The notes beneath the pieces were generated by a model. The model ran no database searches. It saw only the letters and a list, made by a program, of their open reading frames with translations, and was not told the DNA's origin. From assembly GCF_000517625.1 (NCBI RefSeq), contig NZ_CP007055.1, positions 1,860,001-1,924,000 on the forward strand: a stretch of DNA of 64,000 nucleotides, read 5' to 3'. The translations under genes and the position numbers were made by a program. Numbering within the stretch: the first letter of the stretch is position 1; every line of letters starts with the position of its first letter. This document shows, in pieces, positions 36,897 through 46,224 of this stretch. Source of the stretch: Halostagnicola larsenii XH-48 (GTDB lineage: Archaea; Halobacteriota; Halobacteria; Halobacteriales; Natrialbaceae).

Positions 36897-37403
36897 TCGG
36901 TTCCGTCTTGGCTCGCGACGACTAAGTCGTTCGCGGTTCTCGAGGGCGAACGGCCGTCCACGGTGCCTAACGGCGGAAAACCCCTTTTATTGCAGCGGAT
37001 ACCGTCTCGGGACGGTGTCCATACGGATGGATAGTCCCTGCACAATCACATCTACAAACTGAAATATTTTTGCTGTCAGTATGATATCGGTTTTATCGCC
37101 CCTAACCGCCAGATAGGTACCGATCGACTAACGCCGCTTGCCAGTGTTGTTGAGCGATAATAGCACAGTACCGATATGTATGGGCAGCCGAAATACGTAT
37201 AAAGGGCTTTGATACCGAAGCTCGCGATTTTTACAATCAGTACGGATACGTTGGATGTAACGAGGACGAATGTACGACCGACTAATCGAATCCCGGAGAC
37301 ACCGATCGATTCGATCGAACACACCGTCGAGACAATTCATGCTTCCAAATTCCCCCAGCAGTAGCCTATCAGCCAGTGATAGACCCACTTCCCGACACGA
37401 CAA
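36897..37403. other. 507-bp intergenic region with two palindromes
   Basis: No gene seen; short frames lack domains and the region is AT-richer than its flanks. It holds the perfect palindromes CGATCGA-T-TCGATCG (37303-37317) and TATCA-GCCAG-TGATA (37367-37381), the latter 23-37 bp before the HTH-10 start at 37404, where the promoter should be. Both may be operators, perhaps for self-regulation. ccccttttattgc near 36980 is a TATA-like element for the leftward gene or another transcript. Confidence 0.5.
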
Positions 37404-38090
37404 ATGAGCGTCATCGCAAGCGTTTCGATACCAGCGGCCGAGTTCCCGCTCGGATCAGTACTCGAGTCCGAACTCGACGGTCCACTCACCATCGAGACGA
37501 CGGTTCCGATCAGCGAAGAGGCGATTCCGTATCTGTGGGTGCCCAAGTCCACCGCCGAGAGGGTTCTCGAGACGATCGACTCACAGCCAGTCGTGAAATC
37601 AGCGACGCGTATCGATAGTATCGGTGATCACGACCTCCTCAAAGTCGAGTGGACGACGTCGATCAACGGCTTTCTCGCCGCGATTCGAGAACACGACGCC
37701 ATCGTGACCAGCGGGACCGGGACGAGTGACCGGTGGCTGTTTCAGTTGCGGTTTCCCTCCTACGAAGACCTCTCGTGTTTTTACACCGCCTGTCTGGATC
37801 GGGGCGTCTCCGTAGACCTCGTACAACTCCACGAGGCGGTCGACCCCGAAACGGACGATCAGTTCGGTTTGACGTCGCCACAGCGAGAACTCGTCGTCGC
37901 GGCCTACGAATCGGGGTACTTCGACGTACCGCGAGAGACGACCCTCGTCGAGCTCAGCGACGAACTGGGAATCTCGGATTCTGCGGTTTCACAGCGATTG
38001 CGGCGTGGACTCGCGTCGCTGGTCGATTCGACGCTGGCCATCGATGCCGAAACGACGAGCGGAACAGCTGGGCCGAACCATCACGATTGA
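37404..38090 (+). CDS. HTH-10 (bacterio-opsin activator-like) transcriptional regulator
   Basis: 228 aa. Same architecture as the 8.4-9.0 kb regulator: sensor-like N-terminal domain, then HTH-10 at about 155-215 (FGLTSPQRELVVAAYESGYF, TTLVELSDELGISDSAVSQR). The two proteins share the motif order but little identity in the sensor part. A perfect inverted repeat lies at the expected promoter. Targets unknown. Confidence 0.88.
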   Translation: MSVIASVSIPAAEFPLGSVLESELDGPLTIETTVPISEEAIPYLWVPKSTAERVLETIDSQPVVKSATRIDSIGDHDLLKVEWTTSINGFLAAIREHDAIVTSGTGTSDRWLFQLRFPSYEDLSCFYTACLDRGVSVDLVQLHEAVDPETDDQFGLTSPQRELVVAAYESGYFDVPRETTLVELSDELGISDSAVSQRLRRGLASLVDSTLAIDAETTSGTAGPNHHD

Positions 38091-38147
38091 TTATCTGTAT
38101 CTCGCAAAATCGCGCGAATTAACTGTCCTTCTCCCATATTTGCCCCC

Positions 38148-38780
38148 GTGAAAAACGTCACCGATAGGACGAGCAACCCCTTCGGCATGCGGCCACCGTT
38201 CGAACGGCAGGACGCGGGGAAACAGCCCGCCGTCTTCGGTTACGGTGACGCCAACGCCGACTTTCAGGTGATCGGCGGGCATCCCGGCGTTCACGGCGGC
38301 GAGACGACCGGCGTCCCGTTCACCGAAACCGACGATGGCACCGCAGTCCAGCAACTCTTTCGCGACGCCGAGTTCGTCACCGGCCCGACGAACGACCCCC
38401 GTCTCGAGAACCTGTTCGCCGACTACATCCACATGTGCTCGCTACCCGACGGGCGCGCACCGACGCCCGAGGAGTACGCCGAACTCGAGCGCTACTTCGA
38501 CGCGGAACTCCGGGCGATCAACGCCCACATCCTGCTCCCGGTGGGCGAACGCGCGACCGACCACGTACTGGGCGAGTACACCACACAACGGGGAAAACTC
38601 GATCTCGAGATGGACGCCCTCCACGCCAGCGAAATTCGCGGCCGCGGATTCCTGGTCGTTCCCATCCGCAACCCGACCGAGTGGACAGACGGCGATCGGG
38701 ACGCGATCCTCGAGACGATAGAGTCGATCCTGGCGAGCGACTACCGCCAGACGAAAGGCGTCGCGACGACCGTCGGCTAA
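38148..38780 (+). CDS. Uracil-DNA glycosylase-fold protein
   Basis: 210 aa. Resembles the UDG superfamily in layout: an early FQVIGGHPGVHGGETTGVPF block (about 39-58) in place of the usual GEAPG loop, a central ILLPVGERATDHVLG, and late VPIRNPTEW (about 175-183) in place of the HPS loop. The changed motifs make the substrate uncertain and no 4Fe-4S cysteine set is present. GTG start. It converges with the translesion polymerase gene, 12 bp between stops. Confidence 0.7.
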   Translation: MKNVTDRTSNPFGMRPPFERQDAGKQPAVFGYGDANADFQVIGGHPGVHGGETTGVPFTETDDGTAVQQLFRDAEFVTGPTNDPRLENLFADYIHMCSLPDGRAPTPEEYAELERYFDAELRAINAHILLPVGERATDHVLGEYTTQRGKLDLEMDALHASEIRGRGFLVVPIRNPTEWTDGDRDAILETIESILASDYRQTKGVATTVG

Positions 38781-38792
38781 CCTCCACGCGAC

Positions 38793-40178
38793 TCAGTCCG
38801 ATCGGAAGTCGGTCAACGAGGTCTGCCCTGCCGGCAGGCGCTCGCGTTCCGCGGAGGTCGCCGATCCGTCGTCCGACCCGCTCTGTGCACCATCGGTTTT
38901 TTGCTCGGCGCTACCGCTGCCCGCCGAATCGGGCGGCGAGTCGCCGACAACGGAGTCGTCCGAATCGCCCCCTTCACTGCCGTCCCACCCGTCCAACCGG
39001 GCCTGATCGGCCCCGGTGAACTCGAGGTTTGCGACGCGAACGCCGACCTTTCGAACCGGTTCCGTCTCGAACTCGGCGAAGAGATCCTCGGCGATCCGCT
39101 CGACGAGGTCCGGATCGTCCACCGGGCCGGAGAGCGACTGTTCGCGAGTGTTGACCTCGAAGGGCGGTAGCACGGCTTTCACCCCGACGGTTCGGTAGAG
39201 CGCGCCTTCTCGAGTCGCACGATCCGCGACTGCGGTCGCGAGCGTCTCGATCCGCTCGTACTTCGGTTCCGGCTCAGAGACCGCCTCGGAGAACGCCGAC
39301 TCCCGCGAAAAGCTCTTGGGCTCGCCGCGGGGCTCGACGCGCCGGTCGTCATCGCCGCGTGCCCGGTCATACAGCTCGCGGCCGCGTTCGCCGAACCGAT
39401 CCTCGAGCGGGCCGGGATCCGCCGCCGCGACTTCGCCGGCGGTCCCGAGGCCCATATTCCGTAGCTCCCGGGCCGTCACGGGGCCGACCCCGTGGAGCAA
39501 CTCGACCTCGAGCGGGGCCAGAAACGATTCGACCTCGCCGGGCCGGACGACGGTCAGCCCGTCGGGTTTGTCGAAGTCGCTGGCGATCTTGGCGGCGCTC
39601 ATCGTCGGCGCGACGCCGATGCTCACGGTGACTCCGACCTCGCGCTCGATGCGTCCTTTGACGTGGCGTGCGAAGCCGTCGGCGACCTCCCAGGCGGTTC
39701 GATCGGTCACGTCAAGGTAAGCCTCGTCGATGCTCACCTCCCGAACCACGTCGGCACAGTCGTGGAGGATCGCTCGCACCTCCGAGGCGACCGACTCGTA
39801 GTACTCCATATCGACCGAGCGATAGTAGCCGGTTTCCGACCGCTCGAGGGCCGCCGGTTCGTCGGCACCCGAGTCCCCGTCCGAAGGCGCGTCGGAACCG
39901 TCTTCGAGGGCCGCTCGCCGCGGCAGTTTCTCGAGTGCGGTCGAGATGGCCTGCGCGCTCTCGACGCCGAACTCGCGGGCCTCGTAGCTCGCGGTCGCGA
40001 CCGCGCCGATGGTCTCCCCTTCCTCGTAGCCCATCCCGACGACGACCGGTTCGCCCTCGAGTTCGGGCTCTTTGAGCCGCTCGCAGGACGCGTAAAAGCA
40101 GTCCGCGTCGACGTGCAGGACGATCCTGTCCTCCTCGTCGACGGCGTCGACTCCCGGCAGCCGTGGCCCGTCGTTCAT
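38793..40178 (-). CDS. dinB: DNA polymerase IV (Y family) with C-terminal PIP box
   Basis: 461 aa. Translesion DNA polymerase. Catalytic carboxylates are in VLHVDADCFYASCE (about 20-33) and EVSIDEAYLDVT (about 146-157). Helix-hairpin-helix LLHGVGPVTARELRNMG (about 229-245). A disordered acidic loop (about 85-117) interrupts the palm, and the last 60 residues are a flexible tether ending GQTSLTDF, a sliding-clamp-binding box. Length is above the 350-430 usual for Dpo4-type enzymes because of these insertions. Confidence 0.95.
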   Translation of the reverse strand: MNDGPRLPGVDAVDEEDRIVLHVDADCFYASCERLKEPELEGEPVVVGMGYEEGETIGAVATASYEAREFGVESAQAISTALEKLPRRAALEDGSDAPSDGDSGADEPAALERSETGYYRSVDMEYYESVASEVRAILHDCADVVREVSIDEAYLDVTDRTAWEVADGFARHVKGRIEREVGVTVSIGVAPTMSAAKIASDFDKPDGLTVVRPGEVESFLAPLEVELLHGVGPVTARELRNMGLGTAGEVAAADPGPLEDRFGERGRELYDRARGDDDRRVEPRGEPKSFSRESAFSEAVSEPEPKYERIETLATAVADRATREGALYRTVGVKAVLPPFEVNTREQSLSGPVDDPDLVERIAEDLFAEFETEPVRKVGVRVANLEFTGADQARLDGWDGSEGGDSDDSVVGDSPPDSAGSGSAEQKTDGAQSGSDDGSATSAERERLPAGQTSLTDFRSD

Positions 40179-40408
40179 CCGTTGGTGTATCGGTTCGTCT
40201 GGGCGGTTGTGAACGTTGCGACCGTCGAGACCCGTGCTCGAGTGACGGGCGCGGTGGGCTGTATCGGGCGTGGTCGTCGATTGTATTTGGGCGGGGTTGG
40301 TGAGTTGGGCTTAGGTATCGACCTGCAGGAGAAACGGTCGAAATGCAGGTGCGATAGTCGATCCCTCGAGGGGTGACGTCTCGAGTGCGATCGACCGAGC
40401 CAGATTGC

Positions 40409-40690
40409 TTAGCTCCGAACGTCTTCGATCTTGTCTTTGGCCTTCTCGAGCGTCGATTCGAACGTCTCCTCTATTTCTTCGACGGATCGTTCGACGTAGT
40501 AAACCTGGTTATCAGGGACCCGACGAACCAAGTCGTTGCCGTCCTCGTCGGACCCGTAGGCGAACAGCCAGTGGTCCTGAAAGTAGGCGATGCGGTCGTT
40601 GTCGACGGTGACGGATTCTCGCCCGTCTTCGGGTGTTTCGTAGACGATCGTCGCCGTTCCGATCTCCGTTGAACTGTGTTGATCCGGCAC
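40409..40690 (-). CDS. Hypothetical haloarchaeal protein
   Basis: 93 aa. Unknown family. Acidic and soluble; predicted beta-rich N-terminal two thirds (ATIVYETPEDGRESVTVDND, YFQDHWLFAYGS) and a helical tail VEEIEETFESTLEKAKDKIE. Distribution of charge and the complete small fold suggest a real gene; nothing indicates its role. Confidence 0.7.
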   Translation of the reverse strand: MPDQHSSTEIGTATIVYETPEDGRESVTVDNDRIAYFQDHWLFAYGSDEDGNDLVRRVPDNQVYYVERSVEEIEETFESTLEKAKDKIEDVRS

Positions 40691-40863
40691 GGGTCCTGAT
40701 ACGGCGATCGGTCACGTAGTCGCCCACCCGGCAAATGCAACCCACGGAATACCGTGTAGATATCTACGTGCCAGGTAGTCTATAGGAAAACGTCTGTACA
40801 GCACTGCAACGGTTCGAGAGTCCGGTTGCGAACGCCCTCGAGCATCTCTCCCTCGAGCGGAGC

Positions 40864-42363
40864 CTACCCTTTGATGTTACACACCGGAAACGTCCGCGCG
40901 ACTTTGTCGCCGATCCCCAGTTCGTCCGAGACGCGGACGACCTCGTCGACATCCTTGTAGACGCCCGGCGCTTCCTCGGCGATCGTGGCCCCGGACTGGG
41001 CCTTGACGTAGATCTGGTCTCGTTCCTCGAGTTCCTGCTTTACGTCGCCGCCCCAGTAGTCGTTTTTCGCCTGCGTTCGGCTCATCAGCCGCCCCGCACC
41101 GTGGGCCGTCGACCCGAACGTCAGATCCATCGAGGCCTCGCCGCCCCGGAGGACGTAGCTGCCGGCACCCATGCTGCCGGGGATGATCACCGGCTGGCCG
41201 ACGTCCCGGTAGGCCGCGGGTACTTCGGGATGGCCCTTCGGGAACGCTCGAGTCGCGCCCTTTCGGTGGACGAACAGTTCGCGCTGTTCGGTTTCGACGG
41301 CGTCGCCGTCCCCCGCCGGTCGCCCGTGCGATCCGACGGTGTGCGTCTCCTTCTTCGCGATGTTGTGAGCCACGTCGTAGAGCAGGTCCATCTCCATGTC
41401 CTCCCAGGACCGACCGAAGACGCGCTCGAAGACCTTCCGCGTGCGGTGCATGATCAACTGGCGGTTGACCCACGCGAAGTTGATCGCGGCGTTCATCGCG
41501 CCGTAGTAGTCCTCGGCGAGTTGCGAGCCCGCGGGTGCCGCCGCCAGTTCCTTGTCCGGCAACTGCTCGAGCAGTCCTTGGTGTTGCCGTTCGATCTTTC
41601 GCAGATAATCGTTGCACGTCTGGTGGCCGAGCCCTCGAGAGCCACAGTGGATCAGGACGACGATCTGGTCCTCCTTGAGGCCGAACGCCTCGCCAACCTG
41701 GTCGTCGAACACGTCGGTCACGCGCTGCACCTCGAGGAAGTGATTGCCCGAGCCGAGCGAGCCGATCTGGTTCTTTCCGCGGTCTTTGGCCTTCTGGGAG
41801 ACCTTCGAGGGATCTGCCCCCTCTCGCCTCCCTTCGTCCTCGCAGTGGAGAAGGTCCGCCTCGACGGCGTGGCCGTTCTCGAGCGCCCAGTCGACCCCGC
41901 GGGCGAGGATTTCCTCCACGTCGTCGATCCCAGTTTCGACGATGCCGCCGCCGCCCAAACCTGACGGAATATTTGTAAACAACGAGTCGACGAGTTCTTC
42001 TTCGTGGCCTTCGACTTCGTTATAGGTCAAATTCGTCCGCATCATCCGGACGCCACAATTGATGTCATAGCCGACAGCCCCCGGCGAAATGCAGCCGTCC
42101 TCCGCATCGAGTGCGCCGACGCCGCCGACGGGGAAGCCGTAGCCCTGGTGGCCGTCGGGCATACAGATCGCGTAGTTCGTCATCCCCGGCAGGTGCGTCG
42201 CATTCTGCAGCTGCTCGAGCGTTTTGTCCTGACTGATCTCCTCGAGCAACGCCTCGCTCGCGAGCACTCGCGCGGGCGTTCGCATCGATCCCTCCCGTTT
42301 CACTTCCCAGACGTACTCTCGAACCTGCTCGAGAGTGACGCCGTTTGCGTCGAACGTAGTCAT
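40864..42363 (-). CDS. rtcB: RNA ligase RtcB (tRNA-splicing ligase)
   Basis: 499 aa. Joins 2',3'-cyclic phosphate and 5'-OH RNA ends, including spliced tRNA halves. Metal-site motifs: CMPDGHQGYGFPVGG (about 67-81), VGYDINCGVRMM with the ligand Cys (about 95-106), HCGSRGLGHQ (about 240-249); the guanylated His is probably in STAHGAGRLMSR (about 418-429), and the C terminus ends in PVCNIKG. Full length and without an intein. Located 115 bp downstream of its activator archease on the same strand. Confidence 0.97.
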   Translation of the reverse strand: MTTFDANGVTLEQVREYVWEVKREGSMRTPARVLASEALLEEISQDKTLEQLQNATHLPGMTNYAICMPDGHQGYGFPVGGVGALDAEDGCISPGAVGYDINCGVRMMRTNLTYNEVEGHEEELVDSLFTNIPSGLGGGGIVETGIDDVEEILARGVDWALENGHAVEADLLHCEDEGRREGADPSKVSQKAKDRGKNQIGSLGSGNHFLEVQRVTDVFDDQVGEAFGLKEDQIVVLIHCGSRGLGHQTCNDYLRKIERQHQGLLEQLPDKELAAAPAGSQLAEDYYGAMNAAINFAWVNRQLIMHRTRKVFERVFGRSWEDMEMDLLYDVAHNIAKKETHTVGSHGRPAGDGDAVETEQRELFVHRKGATRAFPKGHPEVPAAYRDVGQPVIIPGSMGAGSYVLRGGEASMDLTFGSTAHGAGRLMSRTQAKNDYWGGDVKQELEERDQIYVKAQSGATIAEEAPGVYKDVDEVVRVSDELGIGDKVARTFPVCNIKG

Positions 42364-42478
42364 ACCCGAAAATCGGGCGCGGACGGTGAAAGATGTTCGT
42401 CTCCGTCTTCGTCGGGGAATCGCCCACTGGGGCGGCTACAATCGTACCAGAAGATGGTCGTCGGCAGGGCGCTCGAGG

Positions 42479-42934
42479 TCACACGTCGAAGACGACGTAC
42501 GCCTCCCAGCCGTCGTCGGTTTCCTCGAGTCGCATCTCCGAGTACGTGACGGCTTTGATCTCGCGGGCGACGACATCGGACAACGGAACGCCCCGCGCCG
42601 TCGCCTCGAGGGAGTACGCCGAGTCATCCGCGGATTCGCCGCCAGCCGTCGACTCGTCGGCAGAATCGACCGCGATTCCGTCGACCTGATTGTCCACGGG
42701 CAACTCGAGGCGAACGTCGCGGAGGTAGATCAGTTCGTCGACGTAGTCGAACAACAGCGCCTCGAGATTTTCGGCCGTGACCGAAAGCGAAAACCGCTCG
42801 CCTCCCGTCTCCGGAACGCGCTCGCACGAGGCACCGGCGAGCCCGTCGGCGACGGACTCGAAGACTGCCTCGAGGGTCGGCCCGGTCGCAGCGACGGCGA
42901 TGTCGGCGGTGTGCTCACGCAGTTCGAAACCCAT
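42479..42934 (-). CDS. Archease, RtcB activator
   Basis: 151 aa. Speeds guanylation of RtcB and widens its nucleotide use. Motifs: GFELREHTADIAVAATGPTL at the N terminus with the metal His/Asp, LLFDYVDELIYLRDV (about 68-82) and REIKAVTYSEMRLEE near the C terminus; the final Asp of VVFDV completes the site. A haloarchaeal acidic insertion (about 92-112, ADESTAGGESADDSA) is present. The ATG at 42934 is chosen because MGFELREHTADI is the family start; the frame is open 123 bp further. Confidence 0.95.
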   Translation of the reverse strand: MGFELREHTADIAVAATGPTLEAVFESVADGLAGASCERVPETGGERFSLSVTAENLEALLFDYVDELIYLRDVRLELPVDNQVDGIAVDSADESTAGGESADDSAYSLEATARGVPLSDVVAREIKAVTYSEMRLEETDDGWEAYVVFDV

Positions 42935-43128
42935 TAGGTTCCAGTTTATCGGCAACGACCGTATGGCCGTCGGTTCCACGAACCCAAACAGTGCGCACAA
43001 ACGGACGACCAGCTGCGTTAGGGCGGTCGATACGCCCTCGTCTCGGGTGAAACTCACAGCGTTTCACGTTCACGGAAAACGTTCGCTTGCCGGTGGAATT
43101 ATATTGACGACACTGTTAGAAAGGAGTA

Positions 43129-43605
43129 GTGAGCGTCAACATCGACAGCCGTGTCGTCACCTCGGGCAGTGACGATTTTGTCGACGAAGCCTGGGAACTC
43201 AAAGAGGAGATCAATAGCCGTGTTGGCGTCCTCAAACAGCGCCGTAGCTTCTTTACCGACGCGTATCGCCGTTCGACGGTTCAGATATACTTACAGGACG
43301 ACGAACTGATCGGGTTTGCCGCCGTTCGACGCGACGGCTACATTCTCTTTCTCGCCGTCTCACCCGAGTATCAGGGCGAAGGAATCGGCAAGCAACTCGT
43401 TGCCCGCGTCGCAAAAGAACACGATACGATCACGTGTCACGCCCGAACGACCAACGAAGGCGCACTCCAGTTCTACGAACACCTCGGCTTCGAGATCAAA
43501 CGCCGGATCGACAACTACTACGAAGACGGAGGCGACGCCTACTACCTCAAACTCGGCTCGAGCGGTAGTATCGCCGACAAGATTTCGGATCTGGTCCGAC
43601 GGTAA
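43129..43605 (+). CDS. GNAT-family N-acetyltransferase
   Basis: 158 aa. Acetyl-CoA-dependent acetyltransferase. The CoA-binding loop is in LAVSPEYQGEGIGKQLV (about 83-99), followed by the late motif NEGALQFYEHLGFEIKRR (about 113-130), a RimI-like pattern. The target is unknown. GTG start supported by a TATA box ttatatt at 43099-43105, 27 bp upstream (leaderless). Divergent from archease. Confidence 0.88.
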   Translation: MSVNIDSRVVTSGSDDFVDEAWELKEEINSRVGVLKQRRSFFTDAYRRSTVQIYLQDDELIGFAAVRRDGYILFLAVSPEYQGEGIGKQLVARVAKEHDTITCHARTTNEGALQFYEHLGFEIKRRIDNYYEDGGDAYYLKLGSSGSIADKISDLVRR

Positions 43606-43772
43606 CCGCGTGCCCGTGGAATCCGATAGCTGTCTCCCCTGAGCATCAGCCGTCTTCTCGCTGAGCGTCCGCCTTTTCCTATCACGCGGGGTGAGCCCCA
43701 TCGTCCGCTGTCTTTCGGCCCTTCGAGACTTTCGGGAAGATTATAGTCTCCCATCTCCGATACCGTGGACGA

Positions 43773-44948
43773 ATGGAGGAGCGAACGAGAGCCTATCTTC
43801 GCGGTCGATTCCGTGATCACTATCGCCGAACGGAGATCACGCTGCCGCCCGAGGCCAACGAGCGCGAGTGGGGATTTATCCCGTGGACCGAGAGTCCCGG
43901 AACGACGATGGTCAGACACCGCTCGCTGCTCGAGCTGGGGGATATCGAGGAGTTTCTCGTCCGCAAGCGGCCACAGCACGTCTACTTTTCTGCGGGTCGC
44001 TACCGCGATCCGGGCGCGGGGTCGATGACCGAAAAGGAGTGGCGATCCTCGGACCTCGTCTTCGACCTCGACGCCGATCACCTGCCGAGCGTGACCCTCG
44101 GCGAGGATTCCTACGCGGACATGCTCGGGAAGTGCAAGGACGCGCTGATGCGCCTGCTCGAGTTTCTCGAGGACGATTTCGCCTTCGAGGACATCGAAAT
44201 CGTCTTTTCGGGCGGACGAGGCTATCACGTCCACGTTCGCGACGAGAACGTAGCACACCTCGACCGAGAACACCGCCGGGAGATCGTCGATTACGTTCGC
44301 GGCATCGGCCTCGACTTCGAGAAGTTGATCGAAACCGAGACGGTGGCCGGCCTCGGCCGGAAGACGCCGACCGAGCGACGAACCCTGCGGGTCGACGGTG
44401 GCTGGGGGTCCCGAATCCACGAACACTTCATGGCCTTCATCGAGGACCTCCTCGAGATGGACGATGAGGACGCCCTCGAGCGCTTACAGGCGTTCGACGG
44501 TATCGGCGAGGGGAAGGCAGAAGCCACCCTCTCGGCCGCCCGGAACAACCGCGAGGGCCTCGAGGCGGGCAACGTCACCGTTCACACGGCCATCGCACAG
44601 TTAGCCGAACGCTTCGCCGCGACGGCCGTCGAGCGGGACAACGCGCCGATCGACGAGCCGGTGACGACGGATACGAACCGGCTCATCCGACTACCCGGGA
44701 GCCTCCACGGCGGGAGCGCGCTGACGACCCAGCGGATCGCACCCGAGGATCTCGAGGCGTTCGACCCGCTGGTCGACGCCGTCCCCGAGACGTTCACCGG
44801 TCACGAGGTCGCGGTCGACGTCGAACGCGGCGGCGAGGTCGAACTCGCGGGCGATATCTTTACAGTCCGGGAGGGTGACCAGTCACTACCAGAGTACGTC
44901 GCCATGTTTCTCATGGCGCGTGGTCGCGCCGAAAAGGAGAAAGAATGA
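43773..44948 (+). CDS. priS: DNA primase small (catalytic) subunit PriS
   Basis: 391 aa. Archaeal/eukaryotic-type primase. Catalytic Asp pair in SSDLVFDLDADHLPSV (about 93-108); the conserved FSGGRGYHVHVRDE (about 148-161) and a later LIRLPGSLHGGS (about 306-317) are typical. TATA-like gattatagtc sits about 30 bp before the ATG. Its stop overlaps the GINS start by 4 bp (ATGA), a conserved archaeal pairing of replication genes. The large subunit is not in this window. Confidence 0.96.
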   Translation: MEERTRAYLRGRFRDHYRRTEITLPPEANEREWGFIPWTESPGTTMVRHRSLLELGDIEEFLVRKRPQHVYFSAGRYRDPGAGSMTEKEWRSSDLVFDLDADHLPSVTLGEDSYADMLGKCKDALMRLLEFLEDDFAFEDIEIVFSGGRGYHVHVRDENVAHLDREHRREIVDYVRGIGLDFEKLIETETVAGLGRKTPTERRTLRVDGGWGSRIHEHFMAFIEDLLEMDDEDALERLQAFDGIGEGKAEATLSAARNNREGLEAGNVTVHTAIAQLAERFAATAVERDNAPIDEPVTTDTNRLIRLPGSLHGGSALTTQRIAPEDLEAFDPLVDAVPETFTGHEVAVDVERGGEVELAGDIFTVREGDQSLPEYVAMFLMARGRAEKEKE

Positions 44949-45817
44949 ATCTCGACGAACTACGCTCGGTCCAGAGCAAGGAGCGCCAGAAGGATAGCCT
45001 CCAGAACTTGCGCCCCTCGTTCTATCAGGAGGTCGGCGAGTACATCGCAGACCTCGAGGACAAACGTGATCGTGCGGCCGCCGAGGCGGAGGATCCGTTC
45101 TCCTCGCCGGAAGTGAGCCGGCTCACGGACGAGATCGAGACCGCAAAAGATGTCGTCGAGGCCATCTACGAACGCCGAATGGGAAAACTCGTCAAGCAGG
45201 CGAGCCTCTCCGCGGCCGGCATGGCCGCGAACGACGAGGGACTCACCGCGGAGGAAGTGGACCTCTTCGACGACCTCGTCGATCGCATCCAGTCGAACAA
45301 GTCGCGCGTGCTCGACGTGCTCGAGGGCGTCGAAGCCGAACCCGACGCACTCGAGGATTCCGAACGGTCGGATGCGCCCGGAAAGCCCGACGAGTCAGCC
45401 GAGCAATCCACTCGAGAGTCGACCGACACAGCGCCGCCGGCACCGCCCGAGACGCCGCCGGACGACGTCGACTCGACTGCCGCCTCGGACTCGAGCGGCG
45501 TCAGTGCCGCGGACGTGATGGGCGGTGAGCCGCCAGAGACGACGAACGCAGATTCGGGTGCAGACGAGCCGGCCGAAACGCCGGCGACCGACGGCGGCGC
45601 AGGGGCCGTCTCGAGCGACGGAGCCAGTTCCGGCGACGACGCGATGGGAGACGAGCCCTCGCTCGAGCGCCTCACCGTCAAGATCACCGAGGACGTCGGC
45701 TCGATCCTCGGCGTCGACGACCGGGAGTATACCCTCGCAGCCGACGACGTGGTGACGCTGCCCGAACAGAACGCGACGCCGCTGGTCGAGCGCGAGGCGG
45801 CAGAACAACTGGACTGA
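44945..45817 (+). CDS. GINS complex subunit (Gins51-like)
   Basis: 290 aa. Replisome factor that joins MCM helicase and other fork proteins. The helical A domain covers about 1-120 (MNLDELRSVQSKERQKDSLQ; SFYQEVGEYIADLEDKRDRA; VEAIYERRMGKLVKQASLSA). A disordered acidic linker of about 110 residues follows, then a small B domain (about 238-290: LTVKITEDVGSILGVDDREY, LPEQNATPLVEREAAEQL). The linker is longer than in non-halophilic relatives. Co-transcribed with priS. Confidence 0.92.
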   Translation: MNLDELRSVQSKERQKDSLQNLRPSFYQEVGEYIADLEDKRDRAAAEAEDPFSSPEVSRLTDEIETAKDVVEAIYERRMGKLVKQASLSAAGMAANDEGLTAEEVDLFDDLVDRIQSNKSRVLDVLEGVEAEPDALEDSERSDAPGKPDESAEQSTRESTDTAPPAPPETPPDDVDSTAASDSSGVSAADVMGGEPPETTNADSGADEPAETPATDGGAGAVSSDGASSGDDAMGDEPSLERLTVKITEDVGSILGVDDREYTLAADDVVTLPEQNATPLVEREAAEQLD

Positions 45818-46224
45818 CACACCTCGAAGCGTAACCGGGACATAGGGTCTGCGGTGAGGCCCATTACGTATTCGTTATGCACTTCTTTCCGGCCTCACAG
45901 CGGTGAGCCGTTGGACCGCCCGCACGCATCGCTCTCCGAACCGCTTCGACTCGAGTTTCGTCTATGGCGCGCTGGCGCGGCGTCCGAGCCGTCGTCGCCG
46001 AGAACGCCGTGCGGATCCGCGAGGGGGAACGAGTGGAGCGAGTGAGTCGGTTGGGGAGGGCGAGGCGATGGTCGGATCGAATGGGGGAGATGGTTTATAG
46101 AGGGACTTCACGCTCGGAGAACGGTCGGTTACAGACCGTTCACACGAGAATCGACCACGGACCCCGGTCCACGGCGGCCGAGGCGAATCACAATACATAC
46201 AATCGCGCCCCCCAAGTCGCTTCC
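45818..46224. other. 407-bp intergenic region with TATA box and hairpin
   Basis: No gene; frames crossing it have no family features. A TATA-like ggtttatag lies at 46092-46100, about 20 bp before a perfect hairpin (46119-46141), which suggests a leader or small RNA starting near 46120-46125. A second TATA-like aatacata (46192-46199) is at leaderless distance from the peroxiredoxin ATG. The middle (about 46000-46070) is purine-rich simple sequence with repeated gagtgagtcgg-like tracts. Confidence 0.5.
46119..46141 (+). promoter_or_regulatory. Perfect hairpin/inverted repeat upstream of the peroxiredoxin
   Basis: GAACGGTC-GGTTACA-GACCGTTC: 8-bp arms and a 7-nt centre, 84-106 bp before the peroxiredoxin start. 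Could be an operator or an RNA stem-loop. Confidence 0.5.

Noticed and set aside
43773-45817. Possible replication origin because priS, GINS, rfcL and dinB are in the window
   Set aside because: No orc1/cdc6 gene and no origin recognition box repeats were seen.
45964-46224. N-terminal extension of the peroxiredoxin frame
   Set aside because: Purine-rich simple sequence with no similarity to peroxiredoxins; TATA spacing supports ATG 46225.
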